Assembly: GCA_030064795.1 (NCBI GenBank)
Contig: JASJEI010000288.1
Coordinates: 1-14,885, forward strand
DNA: 14,885 nt
Reading direction: 5' to 3'
Source of the DNA: Pleurocapsa sp. MO_226.B13
GTDB lineage: Bacteria; Cyanobacteriota; Cyanobacteriia; Cyanobacteriales; Xenococcaceae
Positions 7,448 through 14,860 of this stretch are shown here, piece after piece. The first letter of the stretch is position 1; the number at the start of each line of letters is the position of its first letter. The position numbers and the translations under genes are program-made. Under the pieces are notes generated by a model. It worked only from the letters and a program-made list of their open reading frames with translations. It was not told the origin of the DNA and did no database searches.

Positions 7448-8449
7448 ATGCGCCGAAAACGTTCTATACCCTGGATATACCGCTGGTCGCGACCGATTAT
7501 TGGAGCGATCGCTATTGCGGGAGCAGTTTTGACTGCTTATTTGACCATCACTAAGTTAACTGGAACTGGCCCTGCTTGCTCTATGGATGGTAGCGCGGGG
7601 GCTGGTTGTGGTGGTGTTTTAAATAGTGCTTATGCAGAAGTTTTTGGTTTACCCCTAAGCCTATTTGGTTGTTTGGCTTATCTGAGTATGGCCGCTTTTG
7701 CCCTCGTTCCTTTGGCGATTAATCCAGAGCGACAAAAAGGGTTGAAAAAACAGTTAGAAAACTATACTTGGTGGCTACTACTAGCGGGGAGCATTGCCAT
7801 GGCAGTGTTTAGTGGCTATCTGATGTACGTTCTTGCCACAGAATTAAAAACAGTATGTCCTTATTGTATTGGCTCGGCACTATTTTCTTTGAGCTTATTA
7901 GTATTTACTATCACTGGTAGAGATTGGGAAGATTTGGGACAGATAATCTTTACGGGGGGTATTGTTGGCTTGCTCACTATAGTTGTAACTCTAGGTATTT
8001 ATTCCAACGTTAATTCTCCTATTGCTCAAGCTAATGATGTCCAAGAAGAGGTAGTGGATGCAGATGGATTTATTCCGATTCCCCAAGCACAAGGACAGCC
8101 TACTCCCCCCAAAGGTTGGGAGATTACGACTACTTCTGGAAAAGCGGAAATAGAACTAGCCGAATATCTAACTGAGATCGGGGCGAAAAAATACGGTGCT
8201 TTTTGGTGTCCTCATTGCTACGACCAAAAGCAGCTATTTGGTAAAGAAGCATTTGCCAAAGTTGATTATATTGAATGCGACCCTCAAGGTCAGGATCCTC
8301 AAAGAGAAACCTGTCTGGCTGCGGGAATTCAATCTTTTCCCACTTGGGAAATTGACGGCAAATTTTACCCAGGTACGAAAACCCTGGCAGAATTAGCCGA
8401 ATTATCTAATTATCAGGGCGATGATATGGATTTTAAATACAAACTATAG
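7448..8449 (+). CDS. VKOR-thioredoxin-like fusion, disulfide bond formation protein
   Basis: This is a bacterial vitamin K epoxide reductase homologue fused to its thioredoxin-like partner. The pair reoxidises the disulfide-forming Trx domain and passes electrons to quinone. The 333-aa product has a basic N-terminus, then four or five membrane segments (about 17-37, 68-92, 108-131, 137-156 and 166-187). The loop pair Cys44/Cys54 lies before the VKOR signature SAYAEVFGLPLSLFG. The redox motif CPYC is at 137-140. A linker of about 40 residues leads to the Trx-like domain (about 232-333) with CPHC at 254-257 and further cysteines at 277 and 289. Cyanobacteria and plant LTO1 share this fusion, which supports photosystem assembly. 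The Trx domain should face the lumen or periplasm. It is followed by a convergent gene 44 nt away. Confidence 0.93.
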   Translation: MRRKRSIPWIYRWSRPIIGAIAIAGAVLTAYLTITKLTGTGPACSMDGSAGAGCGGVLNSAYAEVFGLPLSLFGCLAYLSMAAFALVPLAINPERQKGLKKQLENYTWWLLLAGSIAMAVFSGYLMYVLATELKTVCPYCIGSALFSLSLLVFTITGRDWEDLGQIIFTGGIVGLLTIVVTLGIYSNVNSPIAQANDVQEEVVDADGFIPIPQAQGQPTPPKGWEITTTSGKAEIELAEYLTEIGAKKYGAFWCPHCYDQKQLFGKEAFAKVDYIECDPQGQDPQRETCLAAGIQSFPTWEIDGKFYPGTKTLAELAELSNYQGDDMDFKYKL

Positions 8450-8493
8450 CGACTAAGAGCGTAGGAAAAACAATTACAGCTTATTTTTCGCGC

Positions 8494-9180
8494 TCAATTT
8501 CTAATTCCTCGCTCTTCATTCCCAATTCCTCTATCCTTCTCCACCGAAGGAAGGGGATTTGATTTATTAGACTCGCTAGACTTACAAAACAAAGTACCCT
8601 GCATCAGCTTTGTCGTGTAGGCGATCGCCATGAAAGCAGTAGCAAAACCAATCACCGAAGCAGCAATTTGTTTGGGATCGTCTTTTCCTGAAAGCAAGTT
8701 TGTCCCTACCGAAGCTAAATGTAGGTAAAGAGCAATAACTGGCAACATTGCCAGCCAAGAAACAAAGATATATTGCCAAAAGTTAATTTTAGTTAAACTA
8801 AAGCCATAATTCAACACATTAGAAGGTACGATTGGCGAAAGACGAGTCAAAAAAACAATTTTCCAGCCTTTTTTGGCTATTGCGCGGTCAAATCTACCCC
8901 AATGAGGGCGATCGGCGAGCCATTTATGAACGATCTTACGAGCCAAAGTTCTGCCTAGCAGGTAACAAACCGCTACACTGAGGGTATCGGCAAAAGATAC
9001 TAAAACCAAACTGGGAAAAAAATCAAAGAGGCTACCTGCTGCTAGAAAGAGAAAAATTGCAGGCAAACCAAATAAAGTTGCTAGAAGATAGATGGCAATA
9101 AAAGTAGGATAAGCAAAATAGCCAAGGGAAATGAGCCAATAATGAACTTTAAAAAGCCATTGCTGCCAAACAAAAAACAT
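8494..9180 (-). CDS. TVP38/TMEM64 (DedA-like, VTT domain) membrane protein
   Basis: This is an integral membrane protein of the SNARE-associated/VTT superfamily. DedA relatives act in lipid-carrier flipping and membrane homeostasis; the substrate here is unknown. The 228-aa product has hydrophobic segments at about 14-48, 54-77, 132-156 and 172-190. The core is GRTLARKIVHKWLADRP followed by FLTRLSPIVPSNVLNYGFSL (110-129), the conserved re-entrant motif with F110, R113 and P116. It converges on the VKOR gene. The last 15 or so residues (EKDRGIGNEERGIRN) are encoded by an intergenic-type heptad repeat and look like a late extension of the reading frame. No partner gene points to a specific pathway. 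Confidence 0.88.
   Translation of the reverse strand: MFFVWQQWLFKVHYWLISLGYFAYPTFIAIYLLATLFGLPAIFLFLAAGSLFDFFPSLVLVSFADTLSVAVCYLLGRTLARKIVHKWLADRPHWGRFDRAIAKKGWKIVFLTRLSPIVPSNVLNYGFSLTKINFWQYIFVSWLAMLPVIALYLHLASVGTNLLSGKDDPKQIAASVIGFATAFMAIAYTTKLMQGTLFCKSSESNKSNPLPSVEKDRGIGNEERGIRN
8496..8530. repeat. Five-unit heptad repeat (STRR type) within the TVP38 gene end
   Basis: The plus strand reads as 7-nt units AATTTCT, AATTCCT, CGCTCTT, CATTCCC, AATTCCT. Similar AATTCCT/GGGAATT heptads are abundant between genes in cyanobacteria. Here the array lies inside the 3' end of the coding region and encodes the low-complexity tail GNEERGIRN. Confidence 0.6.
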
Positions 9181-9452
9181 AAAATTTCATTCTAATAGCT
9201 GTTTCAAACCAACTACGAGCCAAAATAACATTAAAGCTGTTGAATTTTAGTATTTAAAATTCTCAAATCAAGCAAGTAATTAATAAATCGTTAACATTTG
9301 GAGTTTAGCTTAAGAGTAGCAATTTCTCAAGAGCGTAATTTTAGTGGTTGAGGCAACTTCGACAGATCGGAGCAAGTTGGTTTTTGGCTGTTTAATGGTT
9401 CGCTGCTCATTTTCCGCTCGAGACTTACCTAATTTTTTCCTAGATAGCTACT
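9181..9452. other. Divergent intergenic region upstream of the PhoX-family gene
   Basis: These 272 bp separate the TVP38-like gene (minus) from the PhoX-family gene (plus). They hold an AT-rich perfect stem GAATTTTA/TAAAATTC (9242-9249 with 9255-9262). TTAA-containing octamers occur at 9290-9316 but not at the 11-nt spacing expected of a cyanobacterial Pho box. No promoter can be assigned with confidence. Confidence 0.5.
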
Positions 9453-11678
9453 ATGAATATTAACCGTCGCCATTTTTTACTTTTTTTCGGTGCTGGTGTG
9501 GGGTCGCTGGCTTCGGGTTTTGCTGGTCGAGATCGGCTTCAAGGAATTTACTCTGATGCTACCGCCCAATCTTCTTTGTCTCAAGCCACAACCAAGACTA
9601 ATTTAGGCTTCCAACCAGTAGAGATACCTATCCCTCTAGAAAACAATTCTTTGACCATTCCTCAGCAAATCGACTCATATAGTAAATATCAAGTTCAAGA
9701 CGATTTAGTTTTGCCTCCAGGATTTACTTACGATGTGCTGGCGGTTTGGGGCGATCGCCTGGGAGATTCCCGTTTCGGCTATAACAATGATTATTTATCT
9801 TTAGTAGAAACTGCTCCCAATGAAGGTTATTTAACGATAAATTTTGAATATATCAGTGGGGGAACTTGGATGCAAACATATCCCCTAGTTATTGGCAAAC
9901 AACTACCCTTCGCCGAATTAATTGCTCAAGCTCAACCTCAGTCGGGAGAAATAAAGGCTTTTAGTCTCGAACAAAGCGATCCGCTCAAAGAAAAAGTTAA
10001 GGAGATATCGAGAGAAGGACTAACCGATCTAGGATTGGGAGTGATGTCAGTCAAGCGTAACGCTAATGGAACCTGGGAACGGACTTATTCTGAGGCAGAT
10101 CGGCGGGTTACGGGGATTTCTGGACTAGATAACCCCGAACAACTACTCAAGTCTACTGGGGCTGCGGTAGCGGTATTTAACAAGCCAAATAAACTAGGCT
10201 ATGAAGATGAGTTGGGCGATCGCATTATCGGTACGTTTCAAAACTGTGCTGGAGGGACTACTCCCTGGGGAACGGTTCTGAGTGCGGAAGAGAATTTTCA
10301 GGATCAAGTCCCAGAACCAGTCATGGCAGATGGTTCGTCTTTCGATCCCGATACTAAACCACTGTTAATTGAGGAAACAGAATTAAATGGTCAGGCAAAT
10401 GTCTTTGGTTTAGCAGGAAACAAATACGGCTGGATGGTAGAAATCGATCCTGCTAATCCCGATGATTATGGGACCAAACATACTTGGTTGGGACGCTATC
10501 GTCATGAGGCTTTTGGGATTAGGGCTGTAGCAGGAAAAAAACTAGCCGTATATTCAGGATGCGATCGCCGTGGCGGACATTTATATAAATTTGTCAGTAG
10601 TGAAAATATCGACGATCCCCAAGCTAAAACCAATTCTCGTTTATTTGAATCGGGAATGCTTTACGGGGCGAAGCTTTATCCCAACGGCATTGGCGAATGG
10701 ATTCCCCTCAGTCCAGATACCCTCATCAATCCTGTCTTGCCCAGTCAGGTAGTAGGAGGAATGGTCATCTTGCCAGAGAGCGATCGTACCGCAGGGGGAG
10801 TTGTTGAAGTCTCTAGCGACGAAGAGATACAACCTTTAATTACTAAATTCACAACTTTAGGAGATTTGTATCCAGGAAATAGTCCTGAAGAAGTTCAAGG
10901 GGCAATCTTAGTCGATGCTCATTTTGCTGCCACCGCAGCAGGGATCACTTGTACTGCTCGCCCCGAAGATACAATCGTGGGAGATGATGGAACTCTGTTT
11001 GTCGCTTTTACTTCGGGTTTGGCTGGTGGTGATGGTGGCCCCGATAAAGCCATCTTTGTCGGCCCAAATGGGGAATCAGATTATGAATATGGCTGGATCT
11101 TGAAACTAGAGGAAGACGAGCGCGATCCCGGTGCTTTGAGCTTTACTTGGAGTATGTTAGCTACAGGTGGAGAACCTGCAAAGGGTGGAACTGGCTTTGC
11201 TAATCCCGATAATTTAACTTTGGATCGCTCAGGAAATCTCTGGGTAGTTACGGATATGTCTAGCAGTAGCCAAAATGAAGCGATTCCCACCAGAACCGAA
11301 GAAATTATACCTAACAAAGATTTGACGGGGATATTTGGCAATAATTCTCTCTGGTATATTCCTCTTTCTGGAGAATATGCAGGACAGATTTATCCTTTTG
11401 CTCTTGGTCCAATGGAGTGCGAATGTACTGGAATAACCTTTGATAATGACAACAGCAATTTATTTTTGTCGGTTCAGCATCCAGGAGAAATCAATGGAAT
11501 TCGTCAAAATATGATGACTGACAATCGGGAGTTTGAATTGCTAGCAACTGATGGAACCGCTTTTAAACAACAGCGTCAAGTTCCCGTTGGTTCAAATTGG
11601 CCGAGCAAAAAAGCTAACCAACCTCCTTTACCTGGGGTAGTTGTCATTCGTCGGGTTGATGGCAACGACATAGTTTAG
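9453..11678 (+). CDS. PhoX-family (DUF839) phosphatase with Tat signal
   Basis: PhoX enzymes are calcium- and iron-dependent alkaline phosphatases that release phosphate from organic esters outside the cytoplasm. The 741-aa product starts with a twin-arginine signal (NRRHFLLFFGAGVG, residues 4-17), so it should be exported folded. Family landmarks follow: NCAGGTTPWGTVLSAEEN (264-281), whose Cys265 matches the iron-ligand cysteine of PhoX; EIDP with RYRHEAFG; and SGCDRRGGHLYKFVS, the DUF839 repeat-blade motif. NPDNLTLDRSGNLWVVTD, GPMECECTGITF and LFLSVQHPGE come near the C-terminus. Length is in the family range. No clear Pho box is visible upstream. It stands alone, with a strong terminator just after it. 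Paralogues of this family with unproven activity are common in cyanobacteria, so I give no gene symbol. Confidence 0.9.
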   Translation: MNINRRHFLLFFGAGVGSLASGFAGRDRLQGIYSDATAQSSLSQATTKTNLGFQPVEIPIPLENNSLTIPQQIDSYSKYQVQDDLVLPPGFTYDVLAVWGDRLGDSRFGYNNDYLSLVETAPNEGYLTINFEYISGGTWMQTYPLVIGKQLPFAELIAQAQPQSGEIKAFSLEQSDPLKEKVKEISREGLTDLGLGVMSVKRNANGTWERTYSEADRRVTGISGLDNPEQLLKSTGAAVAVFNKPNKLGYEDELGDRIIGTFQNCAGGTTPWGTVLSAEENFQDQVPEPVMADGSSFDPDTKPLLIEETELNGQANVFGLAGNKYGWMVEIDPANPDDYGTKHTWLGRYRHEAFGIRAVAGKKLAVYSGCDRRGGHLYKFVSSENIDDPQAKTNSRLFESGMLYGAKLYPNGIGEWIPLSPDTLINPVLPSQVVGGMVILPESDRTAGGVVEVSSDEEIQPLITKFTTLGDLYPGNSPEEVQGAILVDAHFAATAAGITCTARPEDTIVGDDGTLFVAFTSGLAGGDGGPDKAIFVGPNGESDYEYGWILKLEEDERDPGALSFTWSMLATGGEPAKGGTGFANPDNLTLDRSGNLWVVTDMSSSSQNEAIPTRTEEIIPNKDLTGIFGNNSLWYIPLSGEYAGQIYPFALGPMECECTGITFDNDNSNLFLSVQHPGEINGIRQNMMTDNREFELLATDGTAFKQQRQVPVGSNWPSKKANQPPLPGVVVIRRVDGNDIV

Positions 11679-11685
11679 TTAGGAC

Positions 11686-11760
11686 AGTGACGGGGAAAGT
11701 ATCGCTTCTAAAAGAGGTGAGATGAGAAATAAATTGCCCCGTCATTTTGTCTTTTGTTTT
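11686..11760 (+). terminator. Intrinsic terminator of the PhoX-family gene
   Basis: TGACGGGG (11688-11695) pairs perfectly with CCCCGTCA (11737-11744), extended by a G-U and an A-U pair. The loop is long at 41 nt. The stem is followed directly by a T-rich run (TTTTGTCTTTTG and more to about 11769). It begins 7 nt after the stop codon. Confidence 0.7.
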
Positions 11761-11788
11761 TTATTTTTTGTCCCAACGACTAATAACC

Positions 11789-11816
11789 GTGAGGGCGAAC
11801 GACCGTTCGCCCCTAC
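11789..11816. repeat. 28-nt palindromic intergenic repeat
   Basis: GGGCGAAC (11793-11800) and GTTCGCCC (11804-11811) form a perfect 8-bp stem with loop GACC. Flanking GTGA and CTAC nearly continue the palindrome. I recognise this as a variant of the GTAGGGGCGAAC...GTTCGCCCCTAC palindrome that is dispersed between genes in many cyanobacteria. It differs from the symmetric form by single substitutions in the left arm and loop. Confidence 0.65.
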
Positions 11817-12036
11817 TAATGACAAAAATGACAAAATCCGAAATCTCAGTTGTGTTTAGCATATATTACTATTTTTCTAGGTAACAATAATAATCAAAAA
11901 TTACTTTATCTTCTTTTGAAGAAAAAATCGGCTTAAATCAAATTTTTATTTGTATTCTAGAAAACTATAAATCCAGGTAGTAGAAGATAAAATCATTAAA
12001 AATAAAAATTATAATAGATAGTTATAAGTTATAATT

Positions 12037-12474
12037 ATGCCTGGAAAAATAATTTATCTAAGTAACGATGATTTTAAATCTCAAGGCATTTTTGACTTAA
12101 CTGGTTCAGAATGCATTCTAGACAATCTATTTTTTAGAAAAGGAGATTCCCTCAAACATCAACAAGTAAGAGAAATATTGGATCTCTGTAAAAAATATAA
12201 TGATTTTAATATCAATACTTTAATCGTTAAATGTCAGGGAAGTTTGACGATTTGGATTGAAGAAAAAGCAAAAAATGCTGCCAATCAACCTGTAAAATCT
12301 TCAGAAAATCAGCCAGTAAAATCACCAGTAAAAGAGCGATCGCTGCCCACTAAAACCGTCACTAAAAAGTATCGCGGTCGAGTGTATGAAGAAACGGTTA
12401 TTGATTGGTTAGGAGTACAGCAGATACAACACAATAAACCTCGTCGTAAATATCGAGGACAGTATGTTGATTAA
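12037..12474 (+). CDS. Uncharacterised 145-aa protein with DUF4278-like C-terminus
   Basis: I do not recognise a function. Residues 1-76 form a compact mixed N-terminal part (IIYLSNDDFKSQGIFDLTG, then LDNLFFRKGD and NINTLIVKCQG) unlike any family I know. A lysine- and proline-rich linker carries a direct duplication of NQPVKS (83-88 and 91-96). The tail has KYRGRVYEE (111-119) and KYRGQYVD (138-145). The paired YRG motifs resemble DUF4278, a small domain abundant in cyanobacteria. A HIP1 site codes for part of the linker (RSL). There is no signal peptide or membrane segment. Low-GC codons and an AT-rich upstream region set it apart from its neighbours. It stands alone, with a 15-bp inverted repeat starting directly after the stop codon. 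Confidence 0.75.
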   Translation: MPGKIIYLSNDDFKSQGIFDLTGSECILDNLFFRKGDSLKHQQVREILDLCKKYNDFNINTLIVKCQGSLTIWIEEKAKNAANQPVKSSENQPVKSPVKERSLPTKTVTKKYRGRVYEETVIDWLGVQQIQHNKPRRKYRGQYVD

Positions 12475-12523
12475 ACTCTCGAGAAACACCATTGCTTACC
12501 CTCAGAATGTGTTTCTCGAGAGT
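12475..12523 (+). repeat. Perfect 15-bp inverted repeat directly after the 145-aa gene
   Basis: ACTCTCGAGAAACAC (12475-12489) is the exact reverse complement of GTGTTTCTCGAGAGT (12509-12523); the loop is 19 nt. The left arm begins on the base after the TAA stop. No T run follows, so it is not a canonical intrinsic terminator. It may stop or stabilise the mRNA 3' end, or mark the edge of a small mobile sequence. Confidence 0.75.
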
Positions 12524-12767
12524 AGGCGATCGCAAGACACGAATAACTTCGATATTAGGAACTGCTTCCAATCTAGGTGTTCTTTCGCTACCTGTAGCTT
12601 TCTTGCTGCTGTATTTACTGAACTCAATTCAAAATTCCTATACCATCGCCCTGGCTCGAAGAGCGGGAAATCGCCAAATACGCGATCGCAGATGGGGTAA
12701 ACACGTCACAGTAGAACTAGATAAATCAAGTATCATCATCAACCTGCTCTGTAATTCTACGTTCTAA
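12507..12767 (+). CDS. Possible small membrane protein, 86 aa (doubtful)
   Basis: From the ATG at 12507 the frame encodes 86 residues with one clear hydrophobic segment (LGVLSLPVAFLLLYLLNSI), followed by a basic stretch ARRAGNRQIRDRRWGKH and a short polar tail. One transmembrane helix with positive residues after it is a plausible small inner-membrane protein. The codons look like the neighbours'. Against it: the start lies inside the 15-bp inverted repeat, there is no Shine-Dalgarno sequence, two HIP1 sites fall within it, and I know no homologue. A remnant of a larger gene is an alternative. Function unknown. Confidence 0.3.
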   Translation: MCFSRVGDRKTRITSILGTASNLGVLSLPVAFLLLYLLNSIQNSYTIALARRAGNRQIRDRRWGKHVTVELDKSSIIINLLCNSTF

Positions 12768-12986
12768 TCCCTATTTTTTTCGCCTCTTCCCTTTCTGGAT
12801 GTTTGTAATTGTCTTTTAAAAAAGACTTCGGGCGATCGCTCTACTCCATCCAATTTTCCCTCGCTAATCTGACTTTTTCCGACTTTTATCTCAGCAAAAC
12901 TCCCGACTTTCTCCGACAGACAAACTACAGAAAATTACATAAGCTGTATAAGACGCAAATAAAACGCAGTATTCGAGGCAGGTTTT

Positions 12987-13871
12987 ATGTATCTATCCAC
13001 AACAGATTTGGCAGGAGAAGTTTGTTTTTGTCCTCACTTTTTTCAAACTAAAACCAGAATCAATCATTTAATCAATAAATATCTTAGTTTAAGGCAGTTA
13101 TGCGATCGCCTGTCAGATTTATCTCAACAGTTTGCCAACCCGCAACCATACCGATGGTTCGCAATCAAATGGCAAGATCTCCATCCAGAACAAGTCATCG
13201 GTATCGAGCTTAATATTTTTTTATCGATTATTCAAGGTGCATTAGATATTGAAGCACCTGCTGGTAAATACACTCAAATAGCCCTAGTTAAAATTTATTG
13301 GCATTTGAGTCAGCAAAAAATCACTCCCCAACATAGAGATATCGAAAGTGATCGAGTTGGAGAAAATCTCTACCAAGACTTATCTAAATATAGATATGCC
13401 TTAAATTGTGTCGTTACTGAATATGGCGCAGTGTGTTTATATTTATGGTTGATGTCTCATACAACAGGAACTTTGCAACAAGTCTTAGCAAAAATATTAC
13501 AGAATAAAATCAATCATCTGACAAAATTTTGGGGGATAGCAATGTCGTTAGCTTCCGATGCTACCGAACGGTTAATTAAGTATCTTCTTAGCCAAATTCA
13601 TACTATCTTACCTGTATCCTATGAAGCAAAGTTGCAACCTCAAGCGAATTTAAAATCTACTTTCGAGCCTAAAATCTTGATGCTGGATTGGCAATCTTGG
13701 TCAACTTTGTCTAAAGGTGAATTGATTTATACTTTTATGGAGATTTTGAGACGTATGTGGTGTTGGAGTAGTCAACTAACATCAGAAGATCTGCACCCTT
13801 GTTGTGCGATCGCCGAATTTTTGGGGAATGATAGTCTTGAAGATTATCAACCGCCGATCTGTATTTTCTAA
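12987..13871 (+). CDS. Uncharacterised 294-aa protein, possibly ferritin-like helical fold
   Basis: I do not recognise this protein. It is mostly alpha-helical, cytosolic by appearance, and rich in Leu, Gln and Trp. An N-terminal segment with Cys13 and Cys15 (VCFCPHFF) precedes helices at about 23-50, 68-88, 97-110, 128-158 and 163-188. E74/E89 in IELNIFLSIIQGALDIEA, E145 in VVTEYGAV and H177 in NKINHLTKFW are spaced like a ferritin-type four-helix bundle. However, the usual Asp-Glu before the histidine is Asn-Lys, so a metal site is doubtful. The C-terminal third has MLDWQSWSTLSKGELIYTFMEILRRMWCW. The ATG at 12987 has AGGCAGG just upstream. uppS starts 55 nt after its stop in the same direction, so the two may be co-transcribed. 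Homologues are expected in other cyanobacteria, but that is a guess. Confidence 0.7.
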   Translation: MYLSTTDLAGEVCFCPHFFQTKTRINHLINKYLSLRQLCDRLSDLSQQFANPQPYRWFAIKWQDLHPEQVIGIELNIFLSIIQGALDIEAPAGKYTQIALVKIYWHLSQQKITPQHRDIESDRVGENLYQDLSKYRYALNCVVTEYGAVCLYLWLMSHTTGTLQQVLAKILQNKINHLTKFWGIAMSLASDATERLIKYLLSQIHTILPVSYEAKLQPQANLKSTFEPKILMLDWQSWSTLSKGELIYTFMEILRRMWCWSSQLTSEDLHPCCAIAEFLGNDSLEDYQPPICIF

Positions 13872-13926
13872 GTAAAGAAATTAGCTTTTTATTAATTTAT
13901 CTATCCCTGTATTTAGAAGAATTTAT

Positions 13927-14676
13927 ATGACAGCCCAACTACTAACTACTTTATCTACTGAACTTAATTTAGCTAAATTACCTCAACACGTTGCTATCAT
14001 TATGGATGGCAATGGTCGCTGGGCAAAACAAAGGGGTTTACCCCGCATTGAAGGACACCGCCGTGGGGCAAATACTCTTAAAGAGACGCTGCGCTACTGT
14101 AAGAATTTAGGGATAAAAACTTTAACCGCTTATGCTTTTTCTACCGAGAATTGGGGTCGCCCTCTAGGAGAAGTAAGCTTCTTGATGGGATTATTTGAAA
14201 GGCTGTTAAAAAAAGAGTTAAAAGAAATGGAAGAAGAAGAAGTTTGTCTTAATTTTATTGGCGATCTAGGTTCTTTACCTCCATCTTTGCAACAAGAAAT
14301 ACATCACTCTACCGAGCGTACCAAAAATAATCAAGGAGTATTCTTTAATGTGGCAATTAACTATGGCAGTCGCCAAGAGATGATCGCAGCCTGTCGGACT
14401 ATTGCCGACAAAGTACAACGGGGAGAATTACCTGCTGATGCTATTAACGAAGAAACAATCTCTCAACATCTTTACACCTCTGACAGTCCAGATCCAGATT
14501 TATTGATTCGTACCAGTGGGGAAATGCGTCTGAGTAACTTTTTGTTGTGGCAGTTAGCTTATACAGAAATATATGTTACCGATATCCTCTGGCCCGATTT
14601 TGACAATCAACAATTCGATCGCGCTTTAAAGTCTTTTGAACAACGCGATCGTCGTTTTGGTAAAAAACTCGGATGA
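13927..14676 (+). CDS. uppS: Isoprenyl transferase, undecaprenyl pyrophosphate synthase type
   Basis: This cis-prenyltransferase extends farnesyl diphosphate with isopentenyl diphosphate to make the C55 carrier for peptidoglycan and polysaccharide synthesis. The 249-aa length is normal. It has [17 protein letters not shown] with catalytic Asp27, then GHRRGANTL and the substrate-tunnel motif [12 protein letters not shown]. The C-terminal signature [19 protein letters not shown] is followed by [12 protein letters not shown]. Met replaces the more usual Gln in SGEQRLSNF, probably without consequence. In some cyanobacteria a paralogue makes other cis-polyprenols, so exact chain length is inferred. 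A terminator follows the stop codon. Confidence 0.95.
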   Translation: MTAQLLTTLSTELNLAKLPQHVAIIMDGNGRWAKQRGLPRIEGHRRGANTLKETLRYCKNLGIKTLTAYAFSTENWGRPLGEVSFLMGLFERLLKKELKEMEEEEVCLNFIGDLGSLPPSLQQEIHHSTERTKNNQGVFFNVAINYGSRQEMIAACRTIADKVQRGELPADAINEETISQHLYTSDSPDPDLLIRTSGEMRLSNFLLWQLAYTEIYVTDILWPDFDNQQFDRALKSFEQRDRRFGKKLG

Positions 14677-14690
14677 TTACTCATCTTAAA

Positions 14691-14735
14691 GACCCGAACA
14701 GTTTCTATCTAGATCGTCGGGTCCTTATTTTTTCT
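14691..14735 (+). terminator. Intrinsic terminator of uppS
   Basis: GACCCGA (14691-14697) pairs with TCGGGTC (14717-14723) around a 19-nt loop, followed by CTTATTTTTTCTTTT. It lies 14 nt after the uppS stop and separates it from tRNA-Val. Confidence 0.75.
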
Positions 14736-14747
14736 TTTATTACCTAA

Positions 14748-14775
14748 TTGCACTGTTTTGTGTTATTCTTATTTA
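14748..14775 (+). promoter_or_regulatory. Weak promoter candidate for tRNA-Val
   Basis: TTGCAC (14748-14753) and TATTTA (14770-14775) are 16 nt apart and lie just upstream of the tRNA, between it and the uppS terminator. Each matches consensus at only 3 of 6 positions; position is the main support. Confidence 0.3.
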
Positions 14776-14788
14776 GGTTAAGCAAAAA

Positions 14789-14860
14789 GGGCGATTAGCT
14801 CAGCGGTAGAGCGCCTGCCTTACAAGCAGGATGCCACTGGTTCAAATCCAGTATCGCCCA
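14789..14860 (+). tRNA. tRNA-Val (anticodon UAC)
   Basis: A complete cloverleaf can be folded. The acceptor stem GGGCGAT (14789-14795) pairs with ATCGCCC (14853-14859), with discriminator A at 14860. The anticodon stem CCTGC/GCAGG (14814-14818, 14826-14830) frames loop CTTACAA with anticodon TAC at 14821-14823. The T arm is ACTGG-TTCAAAT-CCAGT. UAC reads valine GUN codons, mainly GUA and GUG. The 3' CCA is not encoded. Confidence 0.97.

Larger units (their letters stand above)
11679..12036. other. Gene-free region between the PhoX-family gene and the 145-aa gene
   Basis: It holds the terminator (11686-11760), a 28-nt palindromic repeat (11789-11816) and then some 220 bp of very AT-rich DNA. 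The part before the next gene includes TTATAATAG near 12009-12017, a fair -10 candidate without a recognisable -35. Confidence 0.6.
12475..12986. other. Gene-poor interval before the 294-aa gene
   Basis: About 510 bp hold the 15-bp inverted repeat, the doubtful 86-aa frame and, from 12768, sequence I cannot assign. The latter includes GTCTTTT/AAAAGAC (12811-12826) as a small palindrome, a HIP1 site, and pyrimidine-rich DNA in which CGACTTT occurs twice (near 12875 and 12905). An 80-codon frame from 12809 overlaps the next gene and looks random. Confidence 0.5.

Noticed and set aside
9285..9320. Pho box upstream of the PhoX-family gene
   Set aside because: TTAA-containing octamers are present, but not as three units at 11-nt spacing; they look like ordinary AT-rich sequence.
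12809..13051. 80-codon ORF overlapping the 294-aa gene
   Set aside because: It shares DNA with a better-supported gene in another frame, has a biased basic/aromatic composition and shows no recognisable motif.
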